Source of the DNA: Methylibium sp.
Lineage (GTDB): Bacteria; Pseudomonadota; Gammaproteobacteria; Burkholderiales; Burkholderiaceae_C
Length of the DNA stretch: 64,000 bases
NCBI GenBank assembly: GCA_013824165.1
Contig: PNNH01000018.1
Span: 1-64,000, forward strand
Reading direction: 5' to 3'
Shown: positions 1 through 10,763 of the stretch, one piece after another
Numbering within the stretch: position 1 is the stretch's first letter
How the letters are laid out: each line of letters starts with the position of its first letter
Translations under genes and position numbers: made by a program
The notes under the pieces: model-generated
Databases searched by the model: none
What the model was told of the DNA's origin: nothing
What the model saw: only the letters and a program-made list of their open reading frames with translations

Positions 1-1
1 C

Positions 2-1147
2 TACGGTTCGTACCACGCCATGGGCAAGAACCGCGTGCGCCCCAAGACGGCGATGGTCTATGCGACGCAGTCCACCCACAAGCTGCTGGCCGGACTCTCG
101 CAAGCCTCGCAGGTGCTGGTGCAGGACTCGCAGAACGTGAAGCTGGACAAGCATCTGTTCAACGAGGCCTATCTGATGCACACGTCCACCAGCCCGCAGT
201 ACTCCATCATCGCCAGCTGCGATGTGGCTGCGGCCATGATGGAACCCCCAGGGGGCACCGCGCTGGTGGAGGAAAGCATCAGCGAGGCTTTGGACTTCCG
301 TCGCGCCATGCGCAAAGTTGACGAGGAGTACGGCCAGGACTGGTGGTTCAAGGTCTGGGGGCCGGACAAGCTGGTGGAGGAGGGCTATGGCAAGCCCAGC
401 GATTGGATGCTCAAGGCCAATGCCAAGTGGCACGGTTTTGGCAATATCGCTGCCGGTTTCAATATGCTGGACCCGATCAAGTCCACCATCATCACCCCCG
501 GTCTGGACATGAGCGGCAAGTTTGCCAAGACGGGTATCCCGGCCAGCATCGTCACCAAGTTCCTGGCCGAGCATGGCGTCGTGGTGGAGAAGACGGGGCT
601 GTATTCCTTCTTCATCCTTTTCACCATTGGCATCACCAAGGGGCGTTGGAACACGCTGCTGACGGCGCTGCAGCAATTCAAGGACGACTACGACAAGAAC
701 GCGCCTTTGTGGCGCATCTTGCCCGAGTTCTGCGCGGCCCAGCCGCGCTACGAGCGCATGGGGCTGCGCGACCTGTGCCAAAGCGTCCACGAGGCGTACG
801 CCAAGGGTGACATTGCCCGCCTCACGACCGAGGTTTACCTGTCGGATCTTGAGCCTGCCATGACGCCTAGCGATGCCTATGCGCACATTGCCCATCGCAA
901 GACTCAGCGGGTTGAGATCGATGTGCTCGAAGGGCGCGTCACAACCGCGCTGCTGACGCCTTACCCGCCAGGCATTCCGCTGCTGATTCCGGGTGAGCGC
1001 TTCAACAAGCGCATCGTCGACTATCTGAAGTTCACGCGGGAATTCAATGCGGCCTTCCCGGGCTTCGCCACCGACGTGCATGGTCTGGTGGAGGAGAAGG
1101 GCGAGGATGGGCGCTCGCGCTATTACGTGGACTGTGTGGCCGCCTGA
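2..1147 (+). CDS. Orn/Lys/Arg decarboxylase, C-terminal half (5' end outside window)
   Basis: PLP-dependent basic amino acid decarboxylase of the large class III (fold type I) family, which makes a polyamine or cadaverine/agmatine from its amino acid with release of CO2. The reading frame is open from base 2, so the gene starts upstream; about 381 residues of a usual ~750 are visible. The motif STHKLLAGLSQAS just after the left edge holds the lysine that binds PLP, followed by the rest of the large domain and the C-terminal domain. Which substrate (arginine, lysine or ornithine) is used cannot be told from this half. A strong hairpin terminator follows the stop codon. It is a partial gene because of the window edge, not a pseudogene. 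Confidence 0.93.
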   Translation, partial: YGSYHAMGKNRVRPKTAMVYATQSTHKLLAGLSQASQVLVQDSQNVKLDKHLFNEAYLMHTSTSPQYSIIASCDVAAAMMEPPGGTALVEESISEALDFRRAMRKVDEEYGQDWWFKVWGPDKLVEEGYGKPSDWMLKANAKWHGFGNIAAGFNMLDPIKSTIITPGLDMSGKFAKTGIPASIVTKFLAEHGVVVEKTGLYSFFILFTIGITKGRWNTLLTALQQFKDDYDKNAPLWRILPEFCAAQPRYERMGLRDLCQSVHEAYAKGDIARLTTEVYLSDLEPAMTPSDAYAHIAHRKTQRVEIDVLEGRVTTALLTPYPPGIPLLIPGERFNKRIVDYLKFTREFNAAFPGFATDVHGLVEEKGEDGRSRYYVDCVAA

Positions 1148-1170
1148 TCGGCGCTGCAGGGCACCATGAA

Positions 1171-1196
1171 AAAACGGGGCTATGAAGCCCCGTTTT
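1171..1196. terminator. Bidirectional intrinsic terminator between the decarboxylase and fabI
   Basis: An 11-bp perfect stem (1171-1181 with 1186-1196) closes an ATGA loop. It is flanked by an A-run on the left arm and a T-run on the right arm, so it can end transcription in both directions. It lies in the 72-base gap between two convergent genes, as expected for a shared terminator. Confidence 0.88.
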
Positions 1197-1219
1197 GCTT
1201 TGATGACGCGACCGCTGAA

Positions 1220-2005
1220 TCAGACTTCTTCGTCAGTGAGTGCCACGTGGCTGAAGCCGCCGTCCACATACATGATCTCGGCGCTGACACCGGATGCCAG
1301 ATCGGACAGCAGAAATGCAGCAGCATTGCCGACATCGTCGATCGTGATGTTGCGGCGAATCGGCGTGTTGGCCGCGAAGTGCGTCAGCAGCTTGCCAAAG
1401 TCTTTGATGCCGGAGGCGGCCAGCGTCTTGATCGGACCGGCCGAAATGCCGTTCACCCGGACGTTGCGCGCGCCCATGTTGTAGGCGAGGTAGCGCACGC
1501 TCGCCTCCAGCGAGGCCTTGGCAAGGCCCATGGTGTTGTAGTTCGGGACATAGCGCTCCGCGCCCAGATACGACAGCGTGAGCAGCGAGGCACCGGCCCG
1601 CAGACGCGGCGCAGCGGCCTTGGCCATGGCTGGGAAGCTGTAGGCCGAGATGTCGTGGGCGATGCGGAAGTTCTCCCGGGTGAGCCCATCAAGAAAGTTG
1701 CCCGCGATGGCCTCGCGCGGCGCGAAACCGATGGAATGCACAAAGCCGTCGAACTCAGGCCACACTTCGCCCAGCTGGCTGAACAGGGCCTCAATCTGCG
1801 CGTCGTCTCCAACATCGCAGTCATACACCAAGGTCGACCCGAACTCGGCCGCAAACTCGGTGATGCGCTCCTTGAATCGTTCGCCCACATAGCTGAAGGC
1901 CAGTTCGGCCCCCTCGCGATGGCAGGCGCGGGCAATGCCGTAGGCGATCGAGCGGTTGGACAGCACGCCCGTGATCAGAAGTCGCTTGCCGGCGAGAAAC
2001 CCCAT
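1220..2005 (-). CDS. fabI: Enoyl-[acyl-carrier-protein] reductase (NADH), FabI
   Basis: Reduces the enoyl-ACP double bond in the last step of each type II fatty acid elongation cycle. The 261-residue length matches E. coli FabI (262). The N-terminal Rossmann segment [20 protein letters not shown] binds NADH. The catalytic pattern Y146, Y156, M159 and K163 is present with the same spacing as in E. coli. Gly93 in the SIGFA segment is the residue whose change gives triclosan resistance; it is wild type here. An AGGAG ribosome site precedes the ATG. The gene is monocistronic, convergent with the decarboxylase and divergent from rimP. Confidence 0.97.
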   Translation of the reverse strand: MGFLAGKRLLITGVLSNRSIAYGIARACHREGAELAFSYVGERFKERITEFAAEFGSTLVYDCDVGDDAQIEALFSQLGEVWPEFDGFVHSIGFAPREAIAGNFLDGLTRENFRIAHDISAYSFPAMAKAAAPRLRAGASLLTLSYLGAERYVPNYNTMGLAKASLEASVRYLAYNMGARNVRVNGISAGPIKTLAASGIKDFGKLLTHFAANTPIRRNITIDDVGNAAAFLLSDLASGVSAEIMYVDGGFSHVALTDEEV

Positions 2006-2070
2006 AAATGCTCCTAGTTATTGAATGCGGCGGATTTTCGCATGGCAACAGCGGCTGACAAGCTCGATGC

Positions 2071-2099
2071 TTGCGGGCATGGTGCTTGCATAGTACAAT
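2071..2099 (+). promoter_or_regulatory. Sigma70-like promoter of the rimP-nusA-infB operon
   Basis: A TTGCGG hexamer at 2071-2076 and a TACAAT hexamer at 2094-2099 are separated by exactly 17 bases. This is close to the sigma70 consensus. It sits about 150 bases upstream of the rimP start, so the transcript would have a structured leader of about 140 bases. Confidence 0.65.
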
Positions 2100-2169
2100 C
2101 CCGGCTTCGCTGAGAGGCTGTGGCGCCATGGAATGCTAGACCATGGGGGCGGCGACTTCGCGACGAAGG

Positions 2170-2198
2170 TGGGCGGATTCATCCAGCCCATTTTTTTT
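2170..2198 (+). terminator. Attenuator-like intrinsic terminator in the rimP-nusA leader
   Basis: A hairpin with outer stem TGGGC/GCCCA (2170-2174 with 2186-2190), one bulged A, an inner GGA/TCC stem and a TTCA loop is followed at once by eight T residues (2191-2198). It has the form of an intrinsic terminator yet lies between the promoter and the first gene of its own operon. Two further hairpins precede it: CCATGG 2126-2131 with 2141-2146, and CTTCG 2156-2160 with CGAAG 2164-2168. The layout suggests premature termination controls the operon. Autogenous NusA control is known for nusA operons elsewhere; here it is inference. Confidence 0.6.
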
Positions 2199-2247
2199 GC
2201 TTCTTCGATTTTTTGATTCGACCTGAGAAAGCCAGAGATATTCACGC

Positions 2248-2865
2248 ATGAATTGGCAAGCCGCTGTTGAGAAAACCGTGACCGGGCTCGGTTACGACCT
2301 GGTGGACTGCGAGCGCAGCGCCGGCGGATTGCTGCGCGTGTACATCGACAAGCTGCCCGAGCAGGCGCTGGCCGGTGAGCTGATCACGGTCGAGGACTGC
2401 GAGCGCGTGACGCGCCAGTTGCAGTACGTCCTCGAAGTTGAGAATTGCGATTACCAACGGCTTGAGGTGTCTTCGCCGGGGATTGATCGCCCGTTGAAGA
2501 AGCTCGCCGACTACCAGCGTTTCGCTGGACAGGAAGTGGAAATCACGCTGCGTGTGGCATTTCAGGGGCGGAAGAAGTACCGCGGCCTGCTGGCGGCAGA
2601 GGGTGACGGATGGCGCGTCGTGTTCAACGACGGCAAGACAGATCAAGCGCTGGATTTCAGCCTTGAAGAGGTGAAGGACGCCAAACTGGTGCCCCAGATC
2701 AGCTTCAAGGGGCGCAGTGCCAAGGCTGCAGAGCCTGGTGCGGACAAGGCTGGCAAGCCTGCGAAGCCGAAACGCAAGCAGAGCAATGCCAAGGCCCGGC
2801 AACCGCTAGAAGCGGAGCCGGCGGCCGACAAGGATGACAAGGTTGACGGAGGTCTCGATCAATGA
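2248..2865 (+). CDS. rimP: Ribosome maturation factor RimP
   Basis: Assembly factor for the 30S ribosomal subunit. The N-terminal alpha/beta domain shows the family segments GYDLVDCER and [12 protein letters not shown], followed by an SH3-like C-terminal domain to about residue 150. The protein is 205 residues against a usual ~150; the extra ~50 residues are a low-complexity tail rich in Lys, Ala and Pro. First gene of the operon; its TGA overlaps the nusA ATG (ATGA), so translation of nusA is probably coupled. The ribosome site before the ATG is weak. Confidence 0.95.
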   Translation: MNWQAAVEKTVTGLGYDLVDCERSAGGLLRVYIDKLPEQALAGELITVEDCERVTRQLQYVLEVENCDYQRLEVSSPGIDRPLKKLADYQRFAGQEVEITLRVAFQGRKKYRGLLAAEGDGWRVVFNDGKTDQALDFSLEEVKDAKLVPQISFKGRSAKAAEPGADKAGKPAKPKRKQSNAKARQPLEAEPAADKDDKVDGGLDQ

Positions 2866-4340
2866 ACCGCGAACTGTTGATGCTGGTGGATGCGATTTCG
2901 CGCGAAAAAAGCGTGGAGCGCGATGTCGTTTTCGGAGCGGTGGAAGCGGCGTTGGCCTCGGCCACCAAGAAGCTCTTTGGCGGTGAGGTCGACATCCGCG
3001 TGACCGTTGATCGCGACTCTGGCGAGTACGAGACCTTCCGCCGTTGGCATGTGGTCCCCAATGAAGCCGGTCTGCAAAATCCGGACGCTGAGATCCTCTT
3101 GTTCGAAGCTCAAGAGCAGATCGCGGACATCGAGGTGGAAGACCACATCGAAGAGCCCGTCGAATCGCTGCCCATTGGCCGCATCGGTGCTCAGGCAGCC
3201 AAGCAGGTGATCCTGCAGAAGATTCGTGACGCTGAGCGCGAGCAATTGCTGAATGATTTCCTGTCGCGTGGCGAAAAGGTCTTCATCGGTACCGTCAAGC
3301 GCCTGGACAAGGGTGACATCATTGCCGAGTCCGGCCGCATTGAAGGCCGCCTCAAGCGCAGCGAGATGATCCCCAAGGAGAATCTGCGTACCGGCGACCG
3401 GGTGCGTGCGGTGATCCTCGGTGTGGACCCGACCCTGCGTGGCCCGCAGATCATGCTGTCGCGCTCCAGTCCCGAGTTCATGAAGGAACTGTTCGCTCAG
3501 GAAGTGCCTGAGATCGAACAGGGACTGCTCGAAATCAAGAGCTGCGCCCGTGACGCTGGCAGCCGTGCCAAGATCGCCGTGGTCTCGCACGACAAGCGCG
3601 TGGATCCGATCGGCACCTGCGTCGGCGTGCGTGGTTCGCGTGTCAACGGCGTGACCAATGAGCTGGCTGGCGAGCGTGTGGACATCGTGCTGTGGTCGGA
3701 AGACCCGGCTCAGTTTGTCATCGGCGCCCTGGCTCCGGCCAATGTGCAGTCCATCGTGGTCGATGAAGAACGTCACGCCATGGATGTCGTGGTTGACGAG
3801 GAAAACCTCGCCATTGCCATCGGCCGTGGCGGCCAGAACGTGCGGCTCGCTTCCGAGCTGACCGGCTGGCGTATCAATATCATGTCGGCCGAGGAATCGG
3901 CCGCCAAGCAAGAACAGGAATCGGAATCGGTGCGCAAGCTCTTCGTCGATAAACTCGACGTTGATGCCGAAGTCGCCGACATCCTGATCGCCGAGGGGTT
4001 CACCAGCCTGGAAGAAGTGGCCTATGTGCCGATGCAGGAAATGCTGGAAATCGAGGCCTTCGACGAGGACACGGTCAACGAGTTGCGCACCCGTGCAAAG
4101 GACGCGCTGCTGACCATGGAAATTGCACGTGAAGAGAAGGTCGAGGAAGTGTCCCAAGACCTGCGTGATCTGGAAGGCATGTCGCCTGAACTGATCGCCA
4201 AGCTCGCCGACGGCAATATCCATACACGCGACGATTTGGCCGATCTGGCCGTCGACGAACTCGTTGAGCTGGCCGGCATGGGCGAGGCTGAGGCCCGCGC
4301 CATGATCATGAAGGCTCGCGAACATTGGTTCACCGCCTAA
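2862..4340 (+). CDS. nusA: Transcription termination/antitermination factor NusA
   Basis: RNA polymerase-binding elongation factor that modulates pausing, termination and rRNA antitermination. Order of domains: N-terminal polymerase-binding domain (1 to ~130), S1 domain (~135-200, with the [14 protein letters not shown] start), KH1 and KH2 (~230-345, with [17 protein letters not shown]), then two acidic C-terminal repeats (~365-490). The 492-residue length equals the long proteobacterial form that keeps both AR repeats (E. coli 495). Start overlaps the rimP stop by 4 bases. The leader hairpin upstream of rimP may be a target of its own activity. Confidence 0.97.
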   Translation: MNRELLMLVDAISREKSVERDVVFGAVEAALASATKKLFGGEVDIRVTVDRDSGEYETFRRWHVVPNEAGLQNPDAEILLFEAQEQIADIEVEDHIEEPVESLPIGRIGAQAAKQVILQKIRDAEREQLLNDFLSRGEKVFIGTVKRLDKGDIIAESGRIEGRLKRSEMIPKENLRTGDRVRAVILGVDPTLRGPQIMLSRSSPEFMKELFAQEVPEIEQGLLEIKSCARDAGSRAKIAVVSHDKRVDPIGTCVGVRGSRVNGVTNELAGERVDIVLWSEDPAQFVIGALAPANVQSIVVDEERHAMDVVVDEENLAIAIGRGGQNVRLASELTGWRINIMSAEESAAKQEQESESVRKLFVDKLDVDAEVADILIAEGFTSLEEVAYVPMQEMLEIEAFDEDTVNELRTRAKDALLTMEIAREEKVEEVSQDLRDLEGMSPELIAKLADGNIHTRDDLADLAVDELVELAGMGEAEARAMIMKAREHWFTA

Positions 4341-4394
4341 GGCTCGAAAGCCCGGCCGCACCAGCATAGAACGCATAAGTTAAGGATTTCCACA

Positions 4395-7300
4395 ATGGCT
4401 GTGACTACCGTCGCCCAGTTCGCTGCAGAGCTTCAAAGGCCTGCGAGCACGCTGCTTGAGCAGCTGCAAGCTGCGGGCGTCAAAAAGGCGTCTGCCGATG
4501 ACGCGCTCAACGAAGCCGACAAGGAGCGTCTGCTTGATTACCTGCGCACCGCGCACGGCACTGCAAGCGCTGATCGCAAGAAGATCACGTTGACGCGCAA
4601 GTCAACCAGCGAGATCAAGCAGGCTGACGCCAGCGGCAAGGCTCGCACCATCCAGGTCGAAGTGCGCAAGAAGCGCACCTTCGTCAAGCGCGATGACGTG
4701 CCGGGTGGCCTCGACGAGGCCGGCGCCGCCGCCGCCGAGGAAGCCGAACTGCAGCGTCGCGAAGAAGAAGCCCAGGCGCAGGCCGAAGCCTTGCGCCGCC
4801 AGGAAGAAGAGCTGGCCGCCCGCATGCGTGAACGCGAGGCTGCCGAGCGTGCCGCGCGTGAGGCCGAAGAGCTGCGCCGCCAGGAGAAGGCGGCCGCTGA
4901 AGCCCGCGCTGCTGAAGAAGCCGCGGCCAAGGCCGTCGCTGACGCCGAGGCAGCCAAGAAGGCAGCCGTCGCAGCCAGGGCCAGTGCCAAGGATGCAGCA
5001 GCAGATGCAGCCGCAGCCATCAACAAGGCCATGAGCAAGGGCAAGTCCGCACCGGCCGCCGCCGCTGCGCCTGCTCCTGCCGCTCCGGTGGCTGCGCCCG
5101 AGCCGGCCCCGGCTCCCGCGCCTGCACCGGTTGCGCCTGTCGCTCCGGTCGAACCGCCCAAGCCCGCACTGCGCGTGATCAAGGCGGTTGACGTCGGCGC
5201 CGAGGAAAAGCAGAAGCAGGTCGATCTTGAGCGCCGCCGCAAGGCCGCTGAGGCCGAGGCTGCCGCCATCCGCGCGATGATGAACGCGCCCAAGAAGGTG
5301 ATGGTGGCCAAGAAGGAAGAGCCCAAGCCGGCCGAGCCTGCCAAGGAAATCAAGGGCACCATCCACAAGAAGCCGGGTACGCCTGGCGCACCCGCAGCCA
5401 CAGCTGGCGCTGGTGCCAAGCCGGGCGACAAGAAGTCCGTCAAGTCGGAGAAGCTGTCGTCCAGCTGGGCTGACGACGCGGCCAAGAAGCGTGGTCTGAA
5501 GACCATCGGCGCGACTGCGCCGTCCGGCGCGCGTCCGGCGGGCTGGCGTGCACCCAAGGGCGGCACTGGCGGCCGTCGTGGCGACCGCCATGACCGCGGC
5601 AACGCGCAGTCCAACTTCGTCGCACCGACCGAACCGGTGGTGCAAGAGGTGCATGTGCCCGAGACCATCTCGGTTGCGGATCTGGCGCACAAGATGTCTG
5701 TCAAGGCTTCCGAGGTCATCAAGCAGTTGATGAAGCTGGGCCAGATGGTCACCATCAACCAGCAGCTGGACCAGGAGACCGCGATGATCGTGGTCGAGGA
5801 AATGGGCCACAAGGCCTTCGCCGCCAAGCTGGACGATCCCGATGCCTTCCTGGAAGAGGAAGGCGTTGCCGCCGAGCAGGAGCACGAGCTGCTGCCGCGC
5901 GCACCGGTCGTGACCGTGATGGGCCACGTCGACCACGGCAAGACCTCGCTGCTGGACTACATCCGCCGTGCCCGTGTGGCCGCGGGTGAAGCCGGCGGCA
6001 TCACGCAGCACATCGGCGCTTATCACGTCGATACGCCGCGCGGCATGATCACCTTCCTGGACACTCCGGGTCACGCAGCCTTCACGGCCATGCGTGCCCG
6101 CGGCGCCAAGGCCACCGACATCGTCATCCTGGTGGTGGCGGCGGACGACGGCGTGATGCCGCAGACCAAGGAAGCGATCCACCATGCCAAGGCGGCGGGC
6201 GTGCCCATCGTCGTGGCGATGACCAAGATCGACAAGCCTGACTCCAACGCCGAGCGCGTGAAGAGCGAGCTGGTTGGCGAGCAGGTCGTGCCTGAAGAGT
6301 TTGGTGGCGAGTCGCCGTTCGTCGGCGTGTCTTCCAAGACGGGTCAAGGCATCGACGAGTTGCTGGAGCAGGTGCTGCTGCAGGCCGAAGTGCTGGAGCT
6401 GAAGGCCGCCAAGGATTCCATGGCCAAGGGCCTGGTGATCGAAGCCAAGCTGGACAAGGGCCGCGGCCCCGTGGCTACCATCCTGGTGCAGAGCGGCACG
6501 CTCAAGCGCGGTGACGTGGTTTTGGCGGGCTCGACCTATGGCCGCGTGCGCGCCATGCTGGACGAGGACGGCAAGGCCTGTACCGAGGCCGGTCCCTCGA
6601 TCCCGGTGGAGATCCAGGGTCTGACCGAAGTGCCGCAGGCGGGCGACGAGTTCATGGTGCTGGGCGACGAGCGCCGCGCCCGTGAGATCGCCACCTTCCG
6701 TTCGGGCAAGTACCGCGACGTCAAGCTGGCCAAGCAGCAGGCCGCCAAGCTGGAGAACATGTTCAGCGAGATGGGTTCTGGCGATGTGCAGACTCTGGCC
6801 CTGATCATCAAGGCCGACGTGCAGGGCTCGCAAGAAGCGCTGGCCACGTCGCTGCTCAAGCTGTCGACCCCCGAGGTCAAGGTGCAGGTGGTGCACGCGG
6901 CCGTGGGTGGCATCAGCGAGTCGGACGTCAACCTGGCGATCGCCTCCAAGGCCATCATCATTGGCTTCAACACCCGCGCTGACGCGAATGCGCGCAAGCT
7001 GGCCGAGGGCAATGGCGTTGATCTGCGCTACTACAACATCATCTACGACGCCGTCGATGAGGTGAAGTCGGCGATGGGCGGCATGCTGGCTCCCGAGCAG
7101 CGCGAAGAAGCGCTGGGCACGGCCGAGATCCGCGTGGTCTTTGTCGCTTCCAAGATTGGTACCGTCGCCGGTTCCATGGTCACTTCCGGCCTGGTCCGTC
7201 GTGGCGCCAAGTTCCGCCTGCTGCGCGAGAACATCGTCATCTACACCGGCGAGGTCGACTCGGTGCGCCGCGAGAAGGACGACGTCAAGGAAGTCAAGGA

Positions 7301-7400
7301 AGGCTTCGAGTGCGGTATCAAGCTCAAGAACTACAACGACATCAAGGAAGGTGATCAGCTGGAGTTCTTCGAGATCAAGGAAGTCGCCCGAACGCTGTAA
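4395..7400 (+). CDS. infB: Translation initiation factor IF-2
   Basis: GTPase that brings fMet-tRNA to the 30S subunit and promotes subunit joining. The 1001-residue protein opens with an IF2_N domain (1-~55), continues with a long Ala/Glu/Arg coiled-coil and Ala/Pro-rich linker (~100-390), a second IF2_N-type segment (~420-470), then the G domain. G1 is GHVDHGKT at 510-517, G3 is DTPGH and G4 is TKID. Domains II to IV follow, with the C-terminal tRNA-binding domain at the end. It is longer than E. coli IF2 (890) through the linker. It follows nusA by 54 bases. Confidence 0.97.
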   Translation: MAVTTVAQFAAELQRPASTLLEQLQAAGVKKASADDALNEADKERLLDYLRTAHGTASADRKKITLTRKSTSEIKQADASGKARTIQVEVRKKRTFVKRDDVPGGLDEAGAAAAEEAELQRREEEAQAQAEALRRQEEELAARMREREAAERAAREAEELRRQEKAAAEARAAEEAAAKAVADAEAAKKAAVAARASAKDAAADAAAAINKAMSKGKSAPAAAAAPAPAAPVAAPEPAPAPAPAPVAPVAPVEPPKPALRVIKAVDVGAEEKQKQVDLERRRKAAEAEAAAIRAMMNAPKKVMVAKKEEPKPAEPAKEIKGTIHKKPGTPGAPAATAGAGAKPGDKKSVKSEKLSSSWADDAAKKRGLKTIGATAPSGARPAGWRAPKGGTGGRRGDRHDRGNAQSNFVAPTEPVVQEVHVPETISVADLAHKMSVKASEVIKQLMKLGQMVTINQQLDQETAMIVVEEMGHKAFAAKLDDPDAFLEEEGVAAEQEHELLPRAPVVTVMGHVDHGKTSLLDYIRRARVAAGEAGGITQHIGAYHVDTPRGMITFLDTPGHAAFTAMRARGAKATDIVILVVAADDGVMPQTKEAIHHAKAAGVPIVVAMTKIDKPDSNAERVKSELVGEQVVPEEFGGESPFVGVSSKTGQGIDELLEQVLLQAEVLELKAAKDSMAKGLVIEAKLDKGRGPVATILVQSGTLKRGDVVLAGSTYGRVRAMLDEDGKACTEAGPSIPVEIQGLTEVPQAGDEFMVLGDERRAREIATFRSGKYRDVKLAKQQAAKLENMFSEMGSGDVQTLALIIKADVQGSQEALATSLLKLSTPEVKVQVVHAAVGGISESDVNLAIASKAIIIGFNTRADANARKLAEGNGVDLRYYNIIYDAVDEVKSAMGGMLAPEQREEALGTAEIRVVFVASKIGTVAGSMVTSGLVRRGAKFRLLRENIVIYTGEVDSVRREKDDVKEVKEGFECGIKLKNYNDIKEGDQLEFFEIKEVARTL

Positions 7401-7423
7401 CAGCGGAGTTGGCCTCAACCAGC

Positions 7424-7452
7424 AACCCCGCCCTCCGACGAGTGGCGGGGTT
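7424..7452 (+). terminator. Terminator-like hairpin between infB and rbfA
   Basis: A 9-bp perfect stem (7424-7432 with 7444-7452) with an 11-base loop sits 23 bases after the infB stop. The downstream T-run is broken (TTTGTGTTTA), so it would at most be a partial terminator, setting rbfA-truB expression below that of infB. It could instead be a processing site. Confidence 0.5.
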
Positions 7453-7470
7453 TGTGTTTAGGAGCAGTCC

Positions 7471-7854
7471 ATGCGTCACAAAAGAGTCATCCCCAACCGC
7501 GGTTTCCGCGTCGCCGACCAGATCCAGCGCGATCTGTCGGAGCTGATCCGCGAACTCAAGGATCCTCGCATCGGCATGCCCACGGTCAACGCCGTCGAGG
7601 TCACGCCGGACTACGCCCACGCCAAGGTCTTTTTCTCGGTGTTGGTGGGCGACCCCGAGGAGACGGCAGCGGCGCTCAACGAGGCGGCGGGCTTCCTGCG
7701 CAACGGCCTGTTCAAGCGTCTGCAGATCCATACCGTGCCGACCCTGCACTTCCATTACGACCGCAGCATCGAGCGGGCTGCGGAGCTGAGCGCGCTGATC
7801 TCCAAAGCCAATGCCAGCCGGGCTTTGGACGACGATGAAAGCCGCGAGGACTGA
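7471..7854 (+). CDS. rbfA: 30S ribosome-binding factor RbfA
   Basis: Small KH-fold protein needed for late 30S assembly, 16S rRNA 5' end processing and cold adaptation. At 127 residues it has the usual length. The family start [20 protein letters not shown] is clear, as is the central [16 protein letters not shown] strand region. A good AGGAG ribosome site lies 6 bases before the ATG. It sits between infB and truB, the standard order in proteobacteria. Confidence 0.96.
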   Translation: MRHKRVIPNRGFRVADQIQRDLSELIRELKDPRIGMPTVNAVEVTPDYAHAKVFFSVLVGDPEETAAALNEAAGFLRNGLFKRLQIHTVPTLHFHYDRSIERAAELSALISKANASRALDDDESRED

Positions 7855-7859
7855 ACACC

Positions 7860-8798
7860 GTGACTGAGGTCAAGCCCCAGCGTGTCAAGCAAGTGCGCCG
7901 TGCTCTGCACGGCGTGCTGCTGCTCGACAAGCCGTTGGGCCTGTCCAGCAACAACGCGCTGCAGAAAGCCAAGTGGCTGCTGCGTGCCGAGAAGGCTGGC
8001 CACACCGGCACGCTGGATCCGCTCGCCACCGGCCTGCTGCCACTGTGTTTCGGCGCCGCCACCAAATTCAGCCAGGTCAGCCTGGACGCTGACAAGGTCT
8101 ACGAGGCCACGCTGCGCCTGGGTGAGCGCACCAGCACTGGCGACGCAGAGGGCGAGCTGCTGCAGACGCGCGCCATCGCCTTGGATCGCGCAATGATCGA
8201 GGCAGCCTGCGCGCAGTTCCTCGGCGAGATCGAGCAGGTGCCGCCGATGTACTCGGCGCTCAAGCATGAGGGCCGTGCGCTGTACGAATATGCCCGCGAG
8301 GGCGTCGAGATCGAGCGCAAGCCGCGCCGCATCACGATTCACTCGATTGACATCCTCGACTGGCAGCATGAAACGCTGCGCATCGCGGTGCGTTGCAGCA
8401 AGGGCACCTACATCCGCACGCTGGCCGAAGACATCGGCGAGCGTCTGGGCTGCGGCGCCCATCTGTCAGCCTTGCGTCGCACGGCCAGCGGCCCGCTGAA
8501 CGTGGGCGAGGCCATCAGCCTGGACGCGCTGGCTGCGATGACCGAAGCCGAGCGCGAAGCCATGCTGCGTCCACCTGACAGCCTGCTGGCGGACTGGCCG
8601 GCGCTGAGCCTGCCGGCCGACGAAGCGGCGCGGTTCCTGACCGGACTGCGCCGCCGCGTCAAATCCGCCGATGCGCCTCAGGTCCGGGTCTACGGCCCCG
8701 ATCAAGCCCTGCTGGGCAGTGCGCACATCACAAGCGGCGAGTTGATCGCCGATCGATTACTGAGCCCGCAGGAAGTGCAAAGCCTGCAAGCTGCCTGA
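7860..8798 (+). CDS. truB: tRNA pseudouridine(55) synthase TruB
   Basis: Isomerises U55 in the T-loop of tRNAs. The catalytic Asp is D53 in [14 protein letters not shown]. The segments [21 protein letters not shown] and [14 protein letters not shown] are also family hallmarks. The 312-residue length matches E. coli TruB (314). The start codon is GTG, chosen because it is the first in-frame start after the rbfA stop, 5 bases away, with a GAGGA ribosome site inside the end of rbfA. The C-terminal domain (from ~250) is of the PUA-like type. Confidence 0.96.
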   Translation: MTEVKPQRVKQVRRALHGVLLLDKPLGLSSNNALQKAKWLLRAEKAGHTGTLDPLATGLLPLCFGAATKFSQVSLDADKVYEATLRLGERTSTGDAEGELLQTRAIALDRAMIEAACAQFLGEIEQVPPMYSALKHEGRALYEYAREGVEIERKPRRITIHSIDILDWQHETLRIAVRCSKGTYIRTLAEDIGERLGCGAHLSALRRTASGPLNVGEAISLDALAAMTEAEREAMLRPPDSLLADWPALSLPADEAARFLTGLRRRVKSADAPQVRVYGPDQALLGSAHITSGELIADRLLSPQEVQSLQAA

Positions 8799-8820
8799 AC
8801 AGATTTTTAGAAAGCGTCGT

Positions 8821-10647
8821 ATGACTACCCAGATCCGCAACATCGCCATCATTGCCCACGTCGACCACGGCAAAACCACCATGGTGGACCAGCTGCTGCG
8901 CCAGAGCGGCACCTTCGCCGACCACGAGAAGATCGTCGACACCGTGATGGACAACAACGCCATCGAACGCGAGCGCGGCATCACCATCCTGGCCAAGAAC
9001 TGCGCGGTGTCCTGGGAGGGCACGCACATCAACATCGTCGACACCCCCGGACACGCGGACTTCGGCGGCGAAGTGGAACGTGCGCTGTCGATGGTCGACG
9101 GCGTGGTGCTGCTGATCGACGCGCAGGAAGGCCCGATGCCGCAAACCCGCTTCGTCACCAAGAAGGCGCTGGCCCTGGGCCTGAAGCCCATCGTCGTGGT
9201 CAACAAGGTCGACAAGCCGGGCGCCAAGCCTGATGCCGTCATCAACGCCGCCTTCGACCTGTTCGACAAGCTGGGTGCCACCGACGAGCAACTGGACTTC
9301 CCGGTGGTGTATGCCTCGGGCATCAACGGCTGGACCTCGCTGGAAGAAGGCGCACCGGGCGAGCAGTGGGGCCCCGATATGTCGGCCCTGTTCAATACCG
9401 TGCTCAAGCATGTGCCGGCCCAGTCGGGTGACCCGGCTGCGCCGCTGCAGCTGCAGATTTCGGCGCTGGACTTCTCCACCTTCGTCGGCCGCATCGGCGT
9501 GGGCCGCATCAGCCAGGGCACCATCAAGCCCGGCATGCAGGTGGCCGTGATGGAAGGCCCGGACGGCAAGGCCGTCAACGGCCGCATCAACCAGGTGCTG
9601 ACCTTCCACGGGCTGGACCGTGTGCAGGTCACCGACGCCGGCCCCGGCGAGATCGTGCTGATCAACGGCATTGAAGACATCGGTATCGGCGTGACCGTGA
9701 CCGACCCGCTGAACCCGGCACCGCTGCCGATGCTGAAGGTCGACGAGCCGACGCTGACGATGAATTTCTGCGTCAACACCAGCCCGCTGGCCGGCCGTGA
9801 AGGCAAGTACGTCACCAGCCGCCAGATCTGGGATCGCCTGCAGAAAGAGCTGCAGCACAACGTGGCGCTGCGCGTGAAGGAAACCGACGAAGACGGCATC
9901 TTCGAAGTCTGCGGCCGCGGCGAACTGCACCTGACCATCCTGCTGGAAAACATGCGCCGTGAAGGCTATGAGCTGGCCGTCTCCAAGCCGCGCGTGATGT
10001 TCAAGGACGTGGGCGGCGAGAAGCACGAGCCGATGGAACTGGTGACCGCCGACGTGGAAGAGGTGCACCAAGGCGGCGTGATGCAGGCTCTGGGTCTGCG
10101 CAAGGGCGAGATGATCAATATGGAGCCGGACGGCCATGGCCGTGTGCGCTTGGAATACCGCATCCCGGCCCGTGGCCTGATCGGTTTCTCGAACGAGTTC
10201 ATGAACCTGACCCGTGGCTCGGGCCTGATCTCGTCGATCTTCGACGGCTACGAAGCCCACAAGGGTGAGATCGGCGGCCGCAAGAACGGCGTGCTGATCT
10301 CGATGGACGACGGCGAAATCTTCACCTACGCACTGGGCAAGCTGGACGATCGCGGCCGCATGTTCGTCAAGCCGAACGACCCGGTCTATGAAGGCATGAT
10401 CGTCGGTATCCACAGCCGCGACAACGACCTGGTCGTTAACGCCACCCGTACCAAGCAGCTGACCAACTTCCGCGTCTCTGGCAAGGAAGATGCGATCAAG
10501 ATCACCCCGCCGATTGAGCTGACGCTGGAATACGGCGTGGACTTCATCGACGACGACGAGCTGGTCGAGATCACGCCCAAGAGCGTGCGTCTGCGCAAGC
10601 GCCATCTGTCCGAGCACGACCGCAAGCGTGCGGCGCGCGGCGGCTGA
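8821..10647 (+). CDS. typA: Ribosome-associated GTPase TypA/BipA
   Basis: Translational GTPase related to EF-G, linked to 50S assembly, stress and cold growth. G1 is AHVDHGKT at 12-19, followed by ERERGITI (switch II region start), [16 protein letters not shown] (G3) and NKVDKPGA (G4). The family-specific C-terminal domain carries [20 protein letters not shown] and GLIGFSNEF. Length 608 residues against 607 in E. coli. It follows truB by 22 bases; two hairpins follow its stop, so it is probably the last gene of the transcript. Confidence 0.97.
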   Translation: MTTQIRNIAIIAHVDHGKTTMVDQLLRQSGTFADHEKIVDTVMDNNAIERERGITILAKNCAVSWEGTHINIVDTPGHADFGGEVERALSMVDGVVLLIDAQEGPMPQTRFVTKKALALGLKPIVVVNKVDKPGAKPDAVINAAFDLFDKLGATDEQLDFPVVYASGINGWTSLEEGAPGEQWGPDMSALFNTVLKHVPAQSGDPAAPLQLQISALDFSTFVGRIGVGRISQGTIKPGMQVAVMEGPDGKAVNGRINQVLTFHGLDRVQVTDAGPGEIVLINGIEDIGIGVTVTDPLNPAPLPMLKVDEPTLTMNFCVNTSPLAGREGKYVTSRQIWDRLQKELQHNVALRVKETDEDGIFEVCGRGELHLTILLENMRREGYELAVSKPRVMFKDVGGEKHEPMELVTADVEEVHQGGVMQALGLRKGEMINMEPDGHGRVRLEYRIPARGLIGFSNEFMNLTRGSGLISSIFDGYEAHKGEIGGRKNGVLISMDDGEIFTYALGKLDDRGRMFVKPNDPVYEGMIVGIHSRDNDLVVNATRTKQLTNFRVSGKEDAIKITPPIELTLEYGVDFIDDDELVEITPKSVRLRKRHLSEHDRKRAARGG

Positions 10648-10696
10648 ACGCCACCTGGCGCCGCGCGCTGTGCGCCGGACCTGGGCTCCCCCTAGT

Positions 10697-10713
10697 CCCC
10701 CTCCGGGAGGGGG
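10697..10713 (+). terminator. GC-rich hairpin after typA
   Basis: A 7-bp stem CCCCCTC/GAGGGGG (10697-10703 with 10707-10713) closes a three-base loop about 50 bases after the typA stop. It lacks a T-run. It may stabilise the mRNA end or assist the stronger hairpin just downstream. Confidence 0.35.
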
Positions 10714-10734
10714 GCTCTAGTCAGTCAATGGCCC

Positions 10735-10762
10735 GCGACCCCTCTGGGGTCGCTCTTCTTTC
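10735..10762 (+). terminator. Probable typA terminator overlapping the 5' edge of the next reading frame
   Basis: A perfect 8-bp stem GCGACCCC/GGGGTCGC (10735-10742 with 10746-10753) with loop TCT is followed by the pyrimidine run TCTTCTTTC. It looks like an intrinsic terminator for typA. It falls inside the open frame if translation of the next gene began at the upstream ATG (10728). That favours the later ATG at 10764 as the true start. Confidence 0.6.
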
Positions 10763-10763
10763 G

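Noticed and set aside
1-1147. Truncated decarboxylase as a pseudogene
   Set aside because: The frame is open to the first base of the window and the visible half is intact, so the truncation is only the window edge.
2020-2048. TTGCCA-17-TTCAAT as a fabI promoter (minus strand)
   Set aside because: Hexamers and spacing are good, but the implied start of transcription leaves only about 8 bases before the ATG and would cut into the AGGAG ribosome site.
4602-7418. 938-codon open frame antisense to infB
   Set aside because: Long antisense frames are common opposite GC-rich genes; infB has full family motifs and the antisense product is low-complexity Leu/His/Gly with no family features.
8728-10617. 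629-codon open frame antisense to typA
   Set aside because: Antisense to a fully conserved gene; composition is His/Val/Asp-biased, typical of a shadow frame.
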